A stretch of DNA of 64,000 nucleotides from Acanthosepion pharaonis (taxonomy: Eukaryota > Mollusca > Cephalopoda > Sepiida > Sepiidae), in NCBI GenBank assembly GCA_903632075.3, contig CAHIKZ030000582.1:961001-1025000 (forward strand), in the 5' to 3' direction. The number at the start of each line of letters is the position of its first letter. The stretch's first letter is position 1. Shown one piece after another: positions 33,131 through 42,935 of the stretch. The notes under the pieces are model-generated. The model made no database searches. It was not told the origin of the DNA and saw nothing but the letters and a program-made list of their open reading frames with translations. A program made the translations under genes and the position numbers.

Positions 33131-33577
33131 CTGATGATCATCATCATAGATGAGGGTTTTTTTTTTTAATGTTGATCATATCAAGATTATATGACCCGTG
33201 TCAGTATTTTCAATACTGGGTGTTCACACGCGACCTTCCACTAGACGAGGATCGATGCTGCTTAATTTTGGTAATGGATCGGAAATTGGTATCTGATTTG
33301 AATATAGTCATCTAAATTCACGCATACTTGCATACACATATTTATATACCCACATTCATATACAGGTGTTTCGATGTATATAACAATGGTTTTTTTTTAC
33401 TGTTAAACCATTTATACTGTTTATATAATCTTTTTCACTACCAATAAATTTAAGTTAACATCAGACATATGAAATAAACATTTTATACAAAAAATTTCAG
33501 ATCGGAATTCAGGTAGTAATTGTGCCAAGCTATTGATTTTTAACCATCCCACTTGTATGTTTGTATGTATCTATACC
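33131..33577. other. Anonymous AT-rich DNA
   Basis: A T run near 33160 and several tatat stretches; nothing coding was seen. Confidence 0.4.
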
Positions 33578-33648
33578 TAGAAATATATACATATATATTT
33601 GTACAGATGTTCGTCTGCATATAGAGTATATTCATATAACCAATTTAG
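33578..33648 (+). repeat. Flank repeat of the zinc-finger array, left copy
   Basis: tagaaatatatacatata followed by gtacagatgttcgtctgcat and gagtatattcatataaccaa recurs almost unchanged at 34753-34823, 1175 bp downstream, on the other side of the three modules. Confidence 0.85.
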
Positions 33649-33690
33649 CACATGCAGCACTGAAAATTGATTTGATGGAAGGTATTACCA

Positions 33691-34070
33691 GGGGCTTCGC
33701 TGGCAGCACGGCAAGCTGGAAATGAGAGACATGTGGTCGTATCCTACTGTCAAAATCTGGGTTTGTTAATCATCTGAAATCACACCAGAGACGACCTGAC
33801 TCAGTGTTACCTCCACGACCCTACATGTGTGATCTGCAGGGAAGTATGGGAATCGACATCTGAATTGAAAAGGCATATGAGGGTGCACAATGATGACCTA
33901 CCACAACGACATGTATGAAGACAATGGAGCACATCTGTCATCTATACTATAGGCCTTGCAAAACAGCTGCTGGTTTGAAGAGCAACCTTCGAAATCATTC
34001 GAGAGGAAACAATCAACTAGATTGAATGTAGGTGTTGATGAGCAAGACGTCTGTCATCTGTGAAGATTGG
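33691..34070 (+). pseudogene. Zinc-finger module 1 (three C2H2 fingers, broken)
   Basis: Finger 1 would read CxxCGRILLSKSGFVNHLKSH, but its first Cys codon is tga (33723-33725). Finger 2 reads CREVWESTSELKRHMRVH after its Cys pair. Finger 3 (cgcc-type CHLCY in module 3) is damaged by substitutions and an early stop. The linker between fingers 1 and 2 contains RRPDSVLP. C2H2 fingers of this SKAG..NH and TAAGLK type occur at the C terminus of some LINE proteins in marine invertebrates; a host zinc-finger gene is the alternative. Confidence 0.7.
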
Positions 34071-34076
34071 GTAATC

Positions 34077-34078
<2 letters not shown>

Positions 34079-34118
<40 letters not shown>

Positions 34119-34120
34119 CA
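34079..34120 (+). repeat. (CA)n between modules 1 and 2
   Basis: CA array with one cg interruption, starting at the end of module 1 and ending at ctgcaacctgg of module 2. Confidence 0.95.
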
Positions 34121-34299
34121 CTGCAACCTGGAAATGCGTGACATGTGGTCGTATCCTACTGTCAAAAGCTGGGTTTGTTAATCATCTGATATCACATGAG
34201 AGACGACCTCACTCTGTGTTACCGCAACGGCCCGGTGATACTATATGTGTTATCTGCAGGGTAGTATGTGAATCGATATCTGCATTGAAGAGGCATATG

Positions 34300-34301
<2 letters not shown>
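34121..34301 (+). pseudogene. Zinc-finger module 2 (two C2H2 fingers)
   Basis: The best preserved copy: CVTCGRILLSKAGFVNHLIS is a complete CX2CX12HX3H finger when the next His is included, and CVICRVVCESISALKRH is most of the second. The coding stretch runs straight into (TA)n at 34302, which removes the last His and the third finger. The 103-codon open frame 34138-34449 continues through the TA array only by chance. Confidence 0.75.

Positions 34302-34359
<58 letters not shown>
34302..34359. repeat. (TA)n between modules 2 and 3
   Basis: Pure TA array placed inside the repeat unit. Confidence 0.97.
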
Positions 34360-34360
<1 letters not shown>

Positions 34361-34742
34361 CTTGGATGACAGCACTGCAAGCTGGAAATGTGAGACATGT
34401 GGTCGTATCCTACTGTCAAAAAGCCGGGTATGTTACTCATCTGAAATAATATGGAAGACTTTGTGTTACCTTCATAACCCGAAGATACTACGTGTGTGAT
34501 GTGCAGGGCAGCATGTGAATCAACATCTGGATTGAACAGGCATATAGTGGTGTACAAGACCTACAACAACATCCGCTTAACCTTGTGAAGACTCTGGAGC
34601 GCATTTGTCATCTATGCTATAGGCCCTGCAAAACAGCTGCTGGTTTAAAGAGCCACCGTCGAAGTCATTCGGGAGGAAACAATGATTTAGATTGAATGTA
34701 GGTGTTGATGGACAAGACGGCAGTCATCTGTGAAGATGGGGC
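34361..34742 (+). pseudogene. Zinc-finger module 3 (three C2H2 fingers, frameshifted)
   Basis: Finger 1 begins with an intact Cys pair (KCETCGRILLSKS) and then shifts frame; finger 2 is shifted. Finger 3 is complete as ICHLCYRPCKTAAGLKSHRR followed by SH, with a stop soon after (near 34695). The three modules share the same finger order and similar spacers, so they are tandem copies of one unit. Confidence 0.72.
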
Positions 34743-34752
34743 AATCAACATG

Positions 34753-34823
34753 GCTAGAAATATATATGTACATATTTGTACAGATCTTTGTCTGCATATA
34801 CAGTATATTCATACAACCAATTT
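34753..34823 (+). repeat. Flank repeat of the zinc-finger array, right copy
   Basis: Partner of 33578-33648. Confidence 0.85.
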
Positions 34824-35889
34824 CTACAGGCAATAGGTATACATATATAAGTAGTTTTGTATTAATCTTTGCTTATCTGGTCATAAATGTACTTTGGAAT
34901 CCACACTTAGGTACCTTATTGGGAGATTTATAACTAGGGACGTTTATTTGGAAAAAAAATGAGTAAGAATTCTTTGTAACATTTCGTGTATGAACTTTGA
35001 CACTACAGCTGGCACACCTAGATGCTTATAAAATGTACTATGAAATAGTGCACTGACAGTAGATATTATAGTAAAAATTAAGGTAAACTACTCTCACTAG
35101 CTTGGTGAATACCACGGTTTAATACAAAAGTAGTATTGTGGGTTGGATTAGCAATCCACCCGTAAAAGCTACCATCTCCTGAAATGGCAATAGCGTGATT
35201 ATGACTGTGGCTTAATATTCAATAAGGTGTCTTCAAGCATAATTATGTCAGGACAGAGCGCATTAGACAAAACCCTTGTGTTTAACTAACCTATTATCAG
35301 CTTTCTAAACTGAGACATTGATATTAACTCAATATAACACAGGAGTAAAATCGGTGAACATCCTGGGAAGAATCATACCTCTACACAAGCACGTCAACAT
35401 TTTAAATCTTCTAGCCTGTTATTTACACAACTTAATTTGACACGCAGCTCAAAATCAGTAAGCATAGCGTGGAACTCAATATTTTAATAGTTGTCTATAC
35501 GACTTACATTATTGCATAACTATATATGGTGTTAGTTATCATGTTTCGTTGGAAATCAGATAAATCACGTCGCCGTCCAATAAGTAGACTCACCAGATGT
35601 CATAGCACTATTCCTGTGGATCTGGACGATTCCATGTATTCACGATGCGGTGGTGCACTAAATTTACAAACTACTATTCCAATACATTTTTAAGTCAATG
35701 ATTATATCGATTTCTATAGATTAATACAATTAATTATTTTATAACGATTAGAATAAATTAGTGTAGTACTATGTTAAATTTTAGACATGCAAACTTTTGA
35801 TGAAGAACGAATTATCACCTTTTCTACTAGTTTACTTGAAATACAATTGACAATAAATCTCTTAGATTTTTATTTTTACTTGTTTAAAC
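34824..35889. other. Anonymous AT-rich DNA
   Basis: No open frame, array or mobile-element motif that I can support. Confidence 0.45.
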
Positions 35890-36060
35890 ACGTTCACCCG
35901 AATCAAGGCAGTAAAGCCACTAAGACTAAAAGGGGTGACTGGTTGTGGAAGAATTAGAAAACAAAAGCATTGCTAGGGGAACGAAAGAAGAGTAAACAGG
36001 AGAACAGCAGATAGCGATTGGCAGTATTTTTGTCGTATTCTTTTCTCAGTGTATTTTCCA
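35890..36060 (+). repeat. Dispersed repeat family G, copy 4
   Basis: aaggcagtaaagccactaag and ggggtgactggttgtggaag correspond to the start of the family; gcagatagcgattggcagta corresponds to the middle of the copy at 53400. Confidence 0.6.
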
Positions 36061-36324
36061 CTTTTATGAAGTCATTGTGCCGGTTAGTTGATAACAATTT
36101 CGGACTAATGAATAACAACGAGTCTTGAATTCTTCATATTAACATTACATATTATCAGAATAAAATAATTAGTCAATTGGTCTGGGCTAGTTTGTGGGGT
36201 GTGGCTGCTAGAAACCTCGTCCAAAACTTGTTTATTATATTCTCAATCTGCGCATTATGAGAGACAACCCAACTCCTTTAGGGAAGTGATTATTTATACA
36301 TTTCTCTGTCAAACGATTTTTTCT

Positions 36325-36341
36325 GTCTGTCTGTCTGTCTG

Positions 36342-36372
<31 letters not shown>
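36325..36372 (+). repeat. (TCTG)n(TC)n microsatellite
   Basis: Three or four tctg units followed by about fourteen tc units. It lies inside a 155-codon open frame (36199-36666) that has no recognisable domain and is probably chance. Confidence 0.93.
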
Positions 36373-36375
<3 letters not shown>

Positions 36376-36609
36376 AGGCACGTACATATCGGGCGCAGCA
36401 TTGCCGACAGGTGTTGCTTCTTGGTAGTCACTTACAATGTGTCAAAGGCGGATTTCTACCCCAGGCTGTGTAGTCTGGTGCGAAATTGTGTGCACTGTTT
36501 ATTACGGCATATTAGTTCACTCCCGTTGTTATTTAAATGGTCTTTTTGGAAATTTTATTTGATGTTCATATCGATAATAATGAACGAACAAAAAAAAAAT
36601 AAACTCATA

Positions 36610-36860
36610 CTAACAGTCCGAATGAAACGATTCAAATTACTGAGAAGCTTAATGAAGACGGAGTAAGCCGATTATTTAACATTCTCAGGACATAATGGAT
36701 GTCGGAGAAGCAAGTTGAAACAGTGATTAACCTATTTAGTAAGTTTGTGAAAAAGTGGCCGAACAGCGAGAAAAAACGGACTGTATAGTGTCAGAATTAC
36801 GACGAGCAAAGAAAGACAAGACGTTTTCAAGTGCTACGACCACTCAATTCCTGAAATTAT
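36610..36860 (+). pseudogene. Possible Tc1-like transposase N-terminal fragment
   Basis: One frame reads ITEKLNEDGVSRLFNILRTY, similar in style to the first helix-turn-helix of Tc1-like transposases. Nothing downstream continues the family and no inverted ends were found, so this is a weak call. Confidence 0.22.
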
Positions 36861-36889
36861 ATTTGTATAGAAAAGCTTAATAATAATAT

Positions 36890-36890
36890 T

Positions 36891-36923
<33 letters not shown>

Positions 36924-36945
36924 TTTTAATAATAATAATAATGAC
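36890..36945 (+). repeat. (AAT)n microsatellite
   Basis: AAT arrays broken by a short T-rich stretch near 36924. This could be a retroelement tail, but no 3' end was recognised on either side. Confidence 0.9.
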
Positions 36946-36979
36946 GAACTAATTTATTTATACATATCGATTTTTTGTT

Positions 36980-37400
36980 CAGTGAAGGCGTGTTTTTCTG
37001 CTGCCGGAACACAAACGAAGCGGGACGGAATGAACAGCACTACCGGAGTCTAACAAAGCAAAACAAAAACTGACACGTCCACGGCAGAGGCGACGAAGAA
37101 TTCCAGACAGCCGTAACCGATGGTCAAACGTAACCAGGAGGCAGAAAGCGAGGACTATCAAACAGAATAACCGTCTGTTCATATTGAGCCCAGAAACATC
37201 AGCAATATTGCTAAGCACGACACGAATCATTTGCATAAACAAAGGCACCGCTCAGCCCACAGCCGCGACCATATATTTTTTGCCAGTAGATGTCCCCAGG
37301 TTCACTCAGTCTTCCTCCCCTTCATAGTTTTTGATCGACAGCGACGGGCACCCTCATCGAAGGTAGCCGACAGTTCTTCTTGCCTTTCACTTCCGCTATA
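36980..37400. other. CpG-rich patch of unknown nature
   Basis: Visibly richer in G, C and CpG than anything nearby (clusters such as gaagcgggacggaa, cacgtccacggcagaggcga and gacagcgacgggcacc). A plus frame without an ATG stays open for about 100 codons (about 37033-37330), and a minus frame of 89 codons covers 36979-37248. Neither has a recognisable domain. It could be a first exon or promoter, or a young repeat not yet decayed by CpG loss. Confidence 0.5.
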
Positions 37401-38117
37401 ATAATAAATTAGTTTTAATAAGAAAAACACAAGCATATAAGATTGAGCTGATACCTACTCAAATGACTTTTCTATATATTGTTTTTTTTTCATTAAGTAT
37501 AAAGCAATATATACAAACGACATTTTTGGTAGTATTGATATGAAATGTTATAAGCTAATAAAAACACTACCTAAATATGAGCGTTAAATATGAAAATATA
37601 TTTAAAATACACGAATTTCAATTTCATTAGTTTATATCCTGCGATGTCTGTTTAGTTTTCAATGTTTCGTAGAATTATAAAGTACGCGTTCTTGCTCTAG
37701 ATGTTGACAGGGGCATATATATGTTCATTATTTAGTTTCCGTTATTTGGATAGATTTATTAAATACAGAATCATTTTTCCACGCAGTATGACGCTGAATG
37801 TGCCAATATATTTATATGTTGTCTACGGCATTTAGATAAATCTTAAAAAAAGAACAATTTTGATACATATTCTTTGATCAGTTTTCTTGAAAAAAAATGT
37901 TTATTTAAAACTGTATTGTCATTAAACTTCTCCGTCGGCTGGCATACAGTAAAATGCCTCTTTTAATTTTGATTGCTTAAATTTTGATTACTGAAGCCAC
38001 CGTCGCTTAAGAAAATACATCTGATTGTCTATAAATTTCATTCATTTGTAAATTATATGTTCCCTGGACAAAGTTTCATACATGCTTGTTGGTGCGCAAC
38101 GTCCCGTCAGTAGATTT

Positions 38118-38119
<2 letters not shown>
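37401..38119. other. Anonymous AT-rich DNA
   Basis: No gene or recognised repeat. Confidence 0.45.
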
Positions 38120-38206
<87 letters not shown>

Positions 38207-38207
38207 G

Positions 38208-38251
<44 letters not shown>

Positions 38252-38394
38252 ATTTCTATATATATTATTTTATATATTATATATGCGGGGTTTGTCTGAT
38301 GATCTCAAAGAGCGTGAAACTCAGGGTCACACACCAACATCAATCCAAATATAATATATATATATATATATATATATACAAATATATATACAGA

Positions 38395-38439
<45 letters not shown>
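38120..38439. repeat. (TA)n/(GT)n cluster containing the TA-flanked module
   Basis: TA at 38121-38159, GT at 38160-38202, TA at 38214-38248, then the TA-flanked module copy 2 at 38284-38350 (tgcggggtttgtctgatg to catcaatccaa), and TA arrays at 38356-38378 and 38399-38439. The long open frames here are array translations. Confidence 0.92.
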
Positions 38440-38442
<3 letters not shown>

Positions 38443-39104
38443 ACTAATGGAAAATTTGTCTTAAACAACGCGTTTCGTTTTCTCAAGACTTTTTTCAAGG
38501 CACATGCAATAGTTTTATTGTTTACCAAGTATTTATATACACGAGGAAAAAATGTTATTTTTTTTACAAAATTTAAATCCAAATTTACATTTAAAAAATT
38601 CAATAACATTATTTATTCACTTTCGTTTATTAAACAATGAATTTTGTCCCTCGGAGTCCTCCATAGTTTACCTGAATTTTGGGATAACCTGATGAATATT
38701 TATGAGCGATCTTACATTTAATAAATTTGAAAAAACAATATTTTTGATCTTTTATATAAGTACTTGTTACAAAATAAATTCCTTGATAAAGGCCACGAGA
38801 GGACGAATCTCAGCGGCTAAGATATGTGTCCCTTTTGTTTGTATTCACATTGTCCTTTTACAGAAATCGGAAACTGTATGCCCGCATGCCTAAACAGGTG
38901 CTGTTTGGTGAGCTCCTGCAAAGGAAGCGTTCTCAATTCAAGCCACGCAAACGCTTCAAGAAAAATCTCAGAGACAAAATTTAAAATGTCAATGTGGGAA
39001 TAACACCAAGGAACATCTGGATTCAGACATGAAGATGCAGAAAAATCTGGTTGTTGTTTGTGTTAAAGAATTGTAAAATAACAGAGTTGCTTACAGCTGA
39101 AAAG

Positions 39105-39113
<9 letters not shown>
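38440..39113. other. Unassigned DNA next to TA arrays
   Basis: aacaacgcgtttcgttttct at about 38465 resembles in style the sequence at 59166-59180 (gacgacgtgtttcgccgac), also just right of a TA array. This may be the edge of a dispersed repeat. (TA)n follows at 39114-39150. Confidence 0.4.
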
Positions 39114-39154
<41 letters not shown>

Positions 39155-40034
39155 GGGTTGGACAAAATAATTGGAACAGTTGCAAAATCTACTCCTATAT
39201 TCCAAAGACCTATTATATTAAGAAATTTAACCAAAACTTCGTAATTGCAGGTAATATCTATTGTAAATATATTTCTTTATCTAATTTACTGTCTTTGTCT
39301 CATTTATTTTTAGAATTTAGTAAAATTCCAGCTAAATGTGTGACCCATCCGAGTTCGAAAAAGAGCAAATTTTTGAAGTTCGCATGTCAGGAGCTTCGAT
39401 CACTAAGGTTGTTGAAATGTTTGGTTTTTCAAGAGTTACCATATCAAGGACACTGATGTAATTCGAGAAACAGGGCAAGACCTCTAGCAACCATAGGAAT
39501 TCGGATCGGACTTGAAAACTTACTGACAGGGAATGACGTGCATTGAAACGTAATGTGGCAAAAAAGCGGCCAAAGTGATTGCTGAGTTAAATAACCATCT
39601 GAATAGTTCAGTTTCTACTAAAACTGTTCCCCGTGAGCTCCATAAGGCTACACATCATGGAAGAGACCATGTAAAGAGACCTCATCTCTCCACACGCAAC
39701 ATTCAAAAGAAGTTGAAGTGGTGCAGACATCACAATGCCTGGTCTGCAGACCAATGGAAGCAAGTCATATTCTCAAACAAGTCCAGTTTTTCTCTTTTCC
39801 CAACTTCAGGGTGAGTTTATGTGTGGAGGCAGCCCAAAGAAGCTTACAACCCTGACTGCCTTCTTCCAACAGTGAAGCATGGAGGTGGAAGAGTGATAGT
39901 TTGGGCCGCCATATCATGGAAATAGTTGCCCAGCAAAGATTACCTGAACATTTTGGGTGACCATGTTCATCCAATGGCCAACACTTTATTCCCTGATGGT
40001 GACTCGATCTTCCAAGACGATAGGGCTCTAATAC

Positions 40035-40296
40035 TGATGTGGGCCCAAAGTTGGGACCACGGAAGGAAAACACGGAACACGGATTAGAGGTAAGAAAGAT
40101 ATATTAAACAAAAAGGTTACAAAGATAGTGTAAGTGTAAGCGGAACTTACTATGTGCCAGTCGTACGCGGCTGATACTACGGTATTAGAATACTCTCTCT
40201 CCTCCACTTCTTCTTCTTATCTGCAGAGTGTTATGTAGCATACTTTATATAGTCCTGGAAGAGTCCATGTTGTAGGTATGTTACGGTTTCACAATA
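40035..40296 (-). repeat. 3' LTR of the gypsy-type element
   Basis: 262 bp, about 14 bp shorter than its partner. It lacks the segment tgtccaatattggta present near 42785 in the other LTR and differs at a few substitutions. On the minus strand it begins tattgtgaaaccgtaac, and the TATA-like box complementary to ctttatatagtcctgg lies near 40240. Confidence 0.92.
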
Positions 40297-40318
40297 CCCC
40301 CCTTCCAAGAGTTTTCTG
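40297..40318 (-). promoter_or_regulatory. Polypurine tract of the LTR element
   Basis: On the minus strand, ctcttggaaggggggt directly precedes the 3' LTR. A purine run at this position primes plus-strand synthesis in LTR elements and confirms the minus-strand orientation. Confidence 0.78.
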
Positions 40319-40440
40319 TTTTTTTTACTTTTTGAAAAGGAGAAAAAAACTGTTAATACTTTTTTCTCTTGGGATTTACGTCGAGCGTTTGAGTAAATTT
40401 CTTTTTCCTTCTTGAGCGTCGCACTTCAGGAAAGACTTGG

Positions 40441-41343
40441 TCAATCCCAAAGATTGAATTTTTCTATACAATCTGTTGCAAATAAGTTATCTGAAGTTTT
40501 CAATACGTATGCTTTGAGATTTTTAGTAACACCATTTAGTGTTACTGTAAGTATTACCTCGCCTAAAATGTTAATCTTTTCCTCAGTTACGGATTTTGCT
40601 GTTTTATCCGTTTTTAATAATGTCGGCTTGTTTAATTTTCCCCAAGTACGCCAATTAATGGTTGAAAGATTGGAACCCGAGTCAAGCTGGAATTTAATGG
40701 AATTATTGAAAATATCCACAGTTACATATTTCCTTAAATTCCTATCGACAATATTTTCAGATTGAGCTTGCCTAATTTTATTTTTGGGTTTTCTCGTTTT
40801 GTTGGCGTACCGGCACCGAGTTAAAGTATGCCCACTTTTATTGCAATTTTTGCAATATTTTTTGTTCTTAACTGGACAGAATTTCATCCAATGCCATTTA
40901 CCACAATGGTAACATGGTCCAGGCGGTTTCTTTAAACTATTTGGGTTTTGGTTACTGCGGAATATAGGACATGAGATTTGCCTTTTGTCTTTTTGAGGGG
41001 AATAGGAGGTAGACTTGCTTCTGATTTTATTAATCTGAGCCACACCTGATTCCTCGATAGAGTTTGAGTCACACTTTACAGATATTACTCTTTGACAGTC
41101 CTTTGCCAGTTTTTGGAGAGTCAATCCTTGTTCGTTCTCAAGCTTGGTCAGTACCCGTCGTCTGACTTCGGCGTCTTCTGCTGATACTAGACCTTGTGAG
41201 AAATTTAAGCACTTGAAATCATCAGCAGTCAGTTCGGCTAGTTTAAAATCATTACAGAGCTTGTTTACCGATGCTGCAGACGTTAGAAAATCTTGTTGGT
41301 TGTCTTTGACTGTGTTCAGGCATTTCCAATGTTTGTGGAACAA
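40441..41343 (-). pseudogene. Gag C-terminal half and protease, 300-codon open frame
   Basis: The longest meaningful frame in the window. Residues 144-177 hold two zinc knuckles: the first is CX2CX3HX4C, one residue short of the classical spacing, and the second is a standard CX2CX4HX4C (CKNCNKSGHTLTRC). Between residues 205 and 290 is a retropepsin-like domain with the catalytic LDSGSNLSTIN at 220-230. It stops at about residue 300, where the pol region would normally follow. The N-terminal part of gag lies upstream in other frames (41344-41838), so this frame's Met is probably not the true start. The family is gypsy-like by knuckle-plus-DSG order. Confidence 0.88.
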
Positions 41344-41838
41344 CGTTGTGTTAGGCCCGAATAGTTCCGATAGGAGCTTAATAGTCTATGAAAAATCCAA
41401 GTCAATGGTTTTCTTGGGTAGTATGAAGTCTACGAACCTACTATGTTCTGTAGTTCCCGGTTTTCTCAATAGGAGAGGTCCTTTTTTTTACTGGGCCATT
41501 GTTCACAGTCTACGTCGAAAACATCTTCGTAGCGCCTGTAAAAAAGCGTCGAACGTTTTGTCGTTCTCTGGTACGTATTTAAAGGTTTCCATTGAATTGT
41601 AGATTGTACTCTGGGAGAATATTGTATCTTTTTCAGAGTTTGATCCTTTTAATGCATTTACGAGTAATTCTTTAAGTTGTTTCTGTTGTAGTTCAGCATT
41701 CTGTAGGGTAATTTGTTGGAATTTCATTTGTTCTTTATGTAATTCTAAAAATAGTTGTTGTTGTCTTTCTTCTGATTATTGTTGCTGATCCAAATTTACT
41801 TTAGCATTTGGGCAATTACTTTTTGAAAATCTTCCATA
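41344..41838 (-). pseudogene. Gag N-terminal part, frameshifted
   Basis: A minus-strand ATG at 41838-41836 begins MEDFQKVIAQMLK and meets a stop soon after. The next frame carries a Gln-rich stretch, then 41727-41503 reads MKFQQITLQNAELQQKQLKE and FKYVPENDKTFDAFL. A stop and frame change separate it from the frame at 41343. The order is typical of a retrotransposon gag: coiled-coil-prone N terminus, capsid-like middle, knuckles. Confidence 0.72.
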
Positions 41839-42464
41839 TTTAGACAAACAAAAATGACAGCGATTTTTTGTTGCTTTGAAAAAAATTAAGGGAGGTACAC
41901 AAAAAATCTTGATAGTTTTTTTATCTTTTACACACACAAAAAATATGGACAGACAATTAGTTAAATTAAACTAATTATGTGTTTAGCTTCTTTGCGATTC
42001 CGTGGTTCCTTTAATCTTAACGTAATGGTATAAATTTACCACAACACTTATTATGTTTTTTTTTTCTTTTAGAGGTACAAAAAAGAGAAAACTCGCCTCA
42101 GTGAATTTGAGGGGATAATAATTTTATGCACGAGTTCAACTCAGTTACATAAAAAAAAATTAATATAGTTTTTTTCGAAAACTTTAGTCGTAAATAGTAC
42201 TTTGGCTCTTGTGTTGTCAGTTTGTTTTATGAACAAACTGTTTTTTCTGTGTGGGTGTGTAAGAAATCGTTCTCGTAATGTTATTTGGACAGACTTTAAA
42301 ATTCCGTAGATGTCGAATCGCTAGTTCGTCACTGCTGTTTGGTATCGGAATATATATTTTTTATATGTAGAAGCTGGGTGTTGCGTTTAAAACGCAAATG
42401 TAGTAATACCAGCTTAATTTCTCGTTCAACACTACTATGGGAACGCGTGAGGTTTCTGTGTATT
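41839..42464 (-). other. Leader region of the LTR element
   Basis: AT-rich sequence between the tandem leader units and the gag start, with homopolymer T runs near 41930 and 42056. No open frame or motif; probably the untranslated leader. Confidence 0.55.
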
Positions 42465-42665
42465 TTCGAGTATTCTGTCGCTATTGATATGGTGAGAACG
42501 AAATTCTCGAATCTTTCTGTCGCCACTGATGTGGAACTGGCAAGGTATTTCGGTTTTTGATGTGAATGCGTTTCTCGAATTCTTCGTCGACACAGATGTG
42601 GGACTGATAAGGTATTGAGGTTTCGGCGTGAGTGAGTTTCTCGAATTCTCCGTCGTCACTGATGT
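42465..42665 (-). repeat. Tandem leader units repeating LTR edge and primer site
   Basis: Three to four units of about 66-70 bp. On the minus strand each has ccacatcagtggcgac-like sequence, then a-g-a-ttcgagaa. Landmarks on the plus strand are attctcgaat at 42501, tttctcgaattc at 42571 and tttctcgaattct at 42637, each followed by a copy of cgtcg..acNgatgtgg. The last unit merges with the 5' LTR edge at 42660. The tggcgac word directly after the LTR edge is in the position of a tRNA primer-binding site, and this site has been duplicated with the adjoining LTR terminus. Confidence 0.78.
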
Positions 42666-42935
42666 GGACTCAAAGTTGGGACCACGGAAGGAAAACACGG
42701 AACACGGATTAGAGGTAAGAAAGATAGATTAAACAAAAAGGTTACAAAGTAGTGTAAGTGTAAGCGGAGCTTACTATGTGCTAGTGTCCAATATTGGTAG
42801 TCGTACGCGGTTGATACTACGGTATTAGAATACTCTCTCTCTCCTCTTCTTCTTCTTCTCTGTAGAGTGTTATGTCGCATACTTTATATAGTCCTGGAAG
42901 AGTCCATGTTGTAGGTATGTTACGGTCTCACAATA
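42660..42935 (-). repeat. 5' LTR of the gypsy-type element
   Basis: 276 bp, nearly identical to 40035-40296 except for one insertion and scattered changes. Both LTRs end on the plus strand in tcacaata. The target duplication aatac follows at 42936-42940. Confidence 0.92.

Larger units (their letters stand above)
40035..42935 (-). mobile_element. Gypsy-type LTR retrotransposon lacking pol
   Basis: Two direct LTRs (40035-40296 and 42660-42935) flank an internal region with gag and a protease on the minus strand. The target duplication aatac lies at 40030-40034 and 42936-42940, inside the Tc1-like transposase. The 2.9-kb length is too short for a full element: reverse transcriptase, RNase H and integrase are absent between the protease and the 3' LTR. 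This copy could move only with proteins supplied elsewhere, and its gag is itself broken. Confidence 0.92.

Noticed and set aside
36199..36666. 155-codon frame
   Set aside because: Centre is a (TCTG)n(TC)n array; no domain, and the flanks do not look coding.
38086..38640. 184-codon plus-strand open frame
   Set aside because: Most of it is Tyr-Ile and Cys-Val repeats from (TA)n and (GT)n arrays; the rest has no domain.
40130..40441. Possible third open region encoding pol fragments near the 3' LTR
   Set aside because: The only sequence between the protease stop and the polypurine tract is short and A/T-rich with no reverse transcriptase motif.
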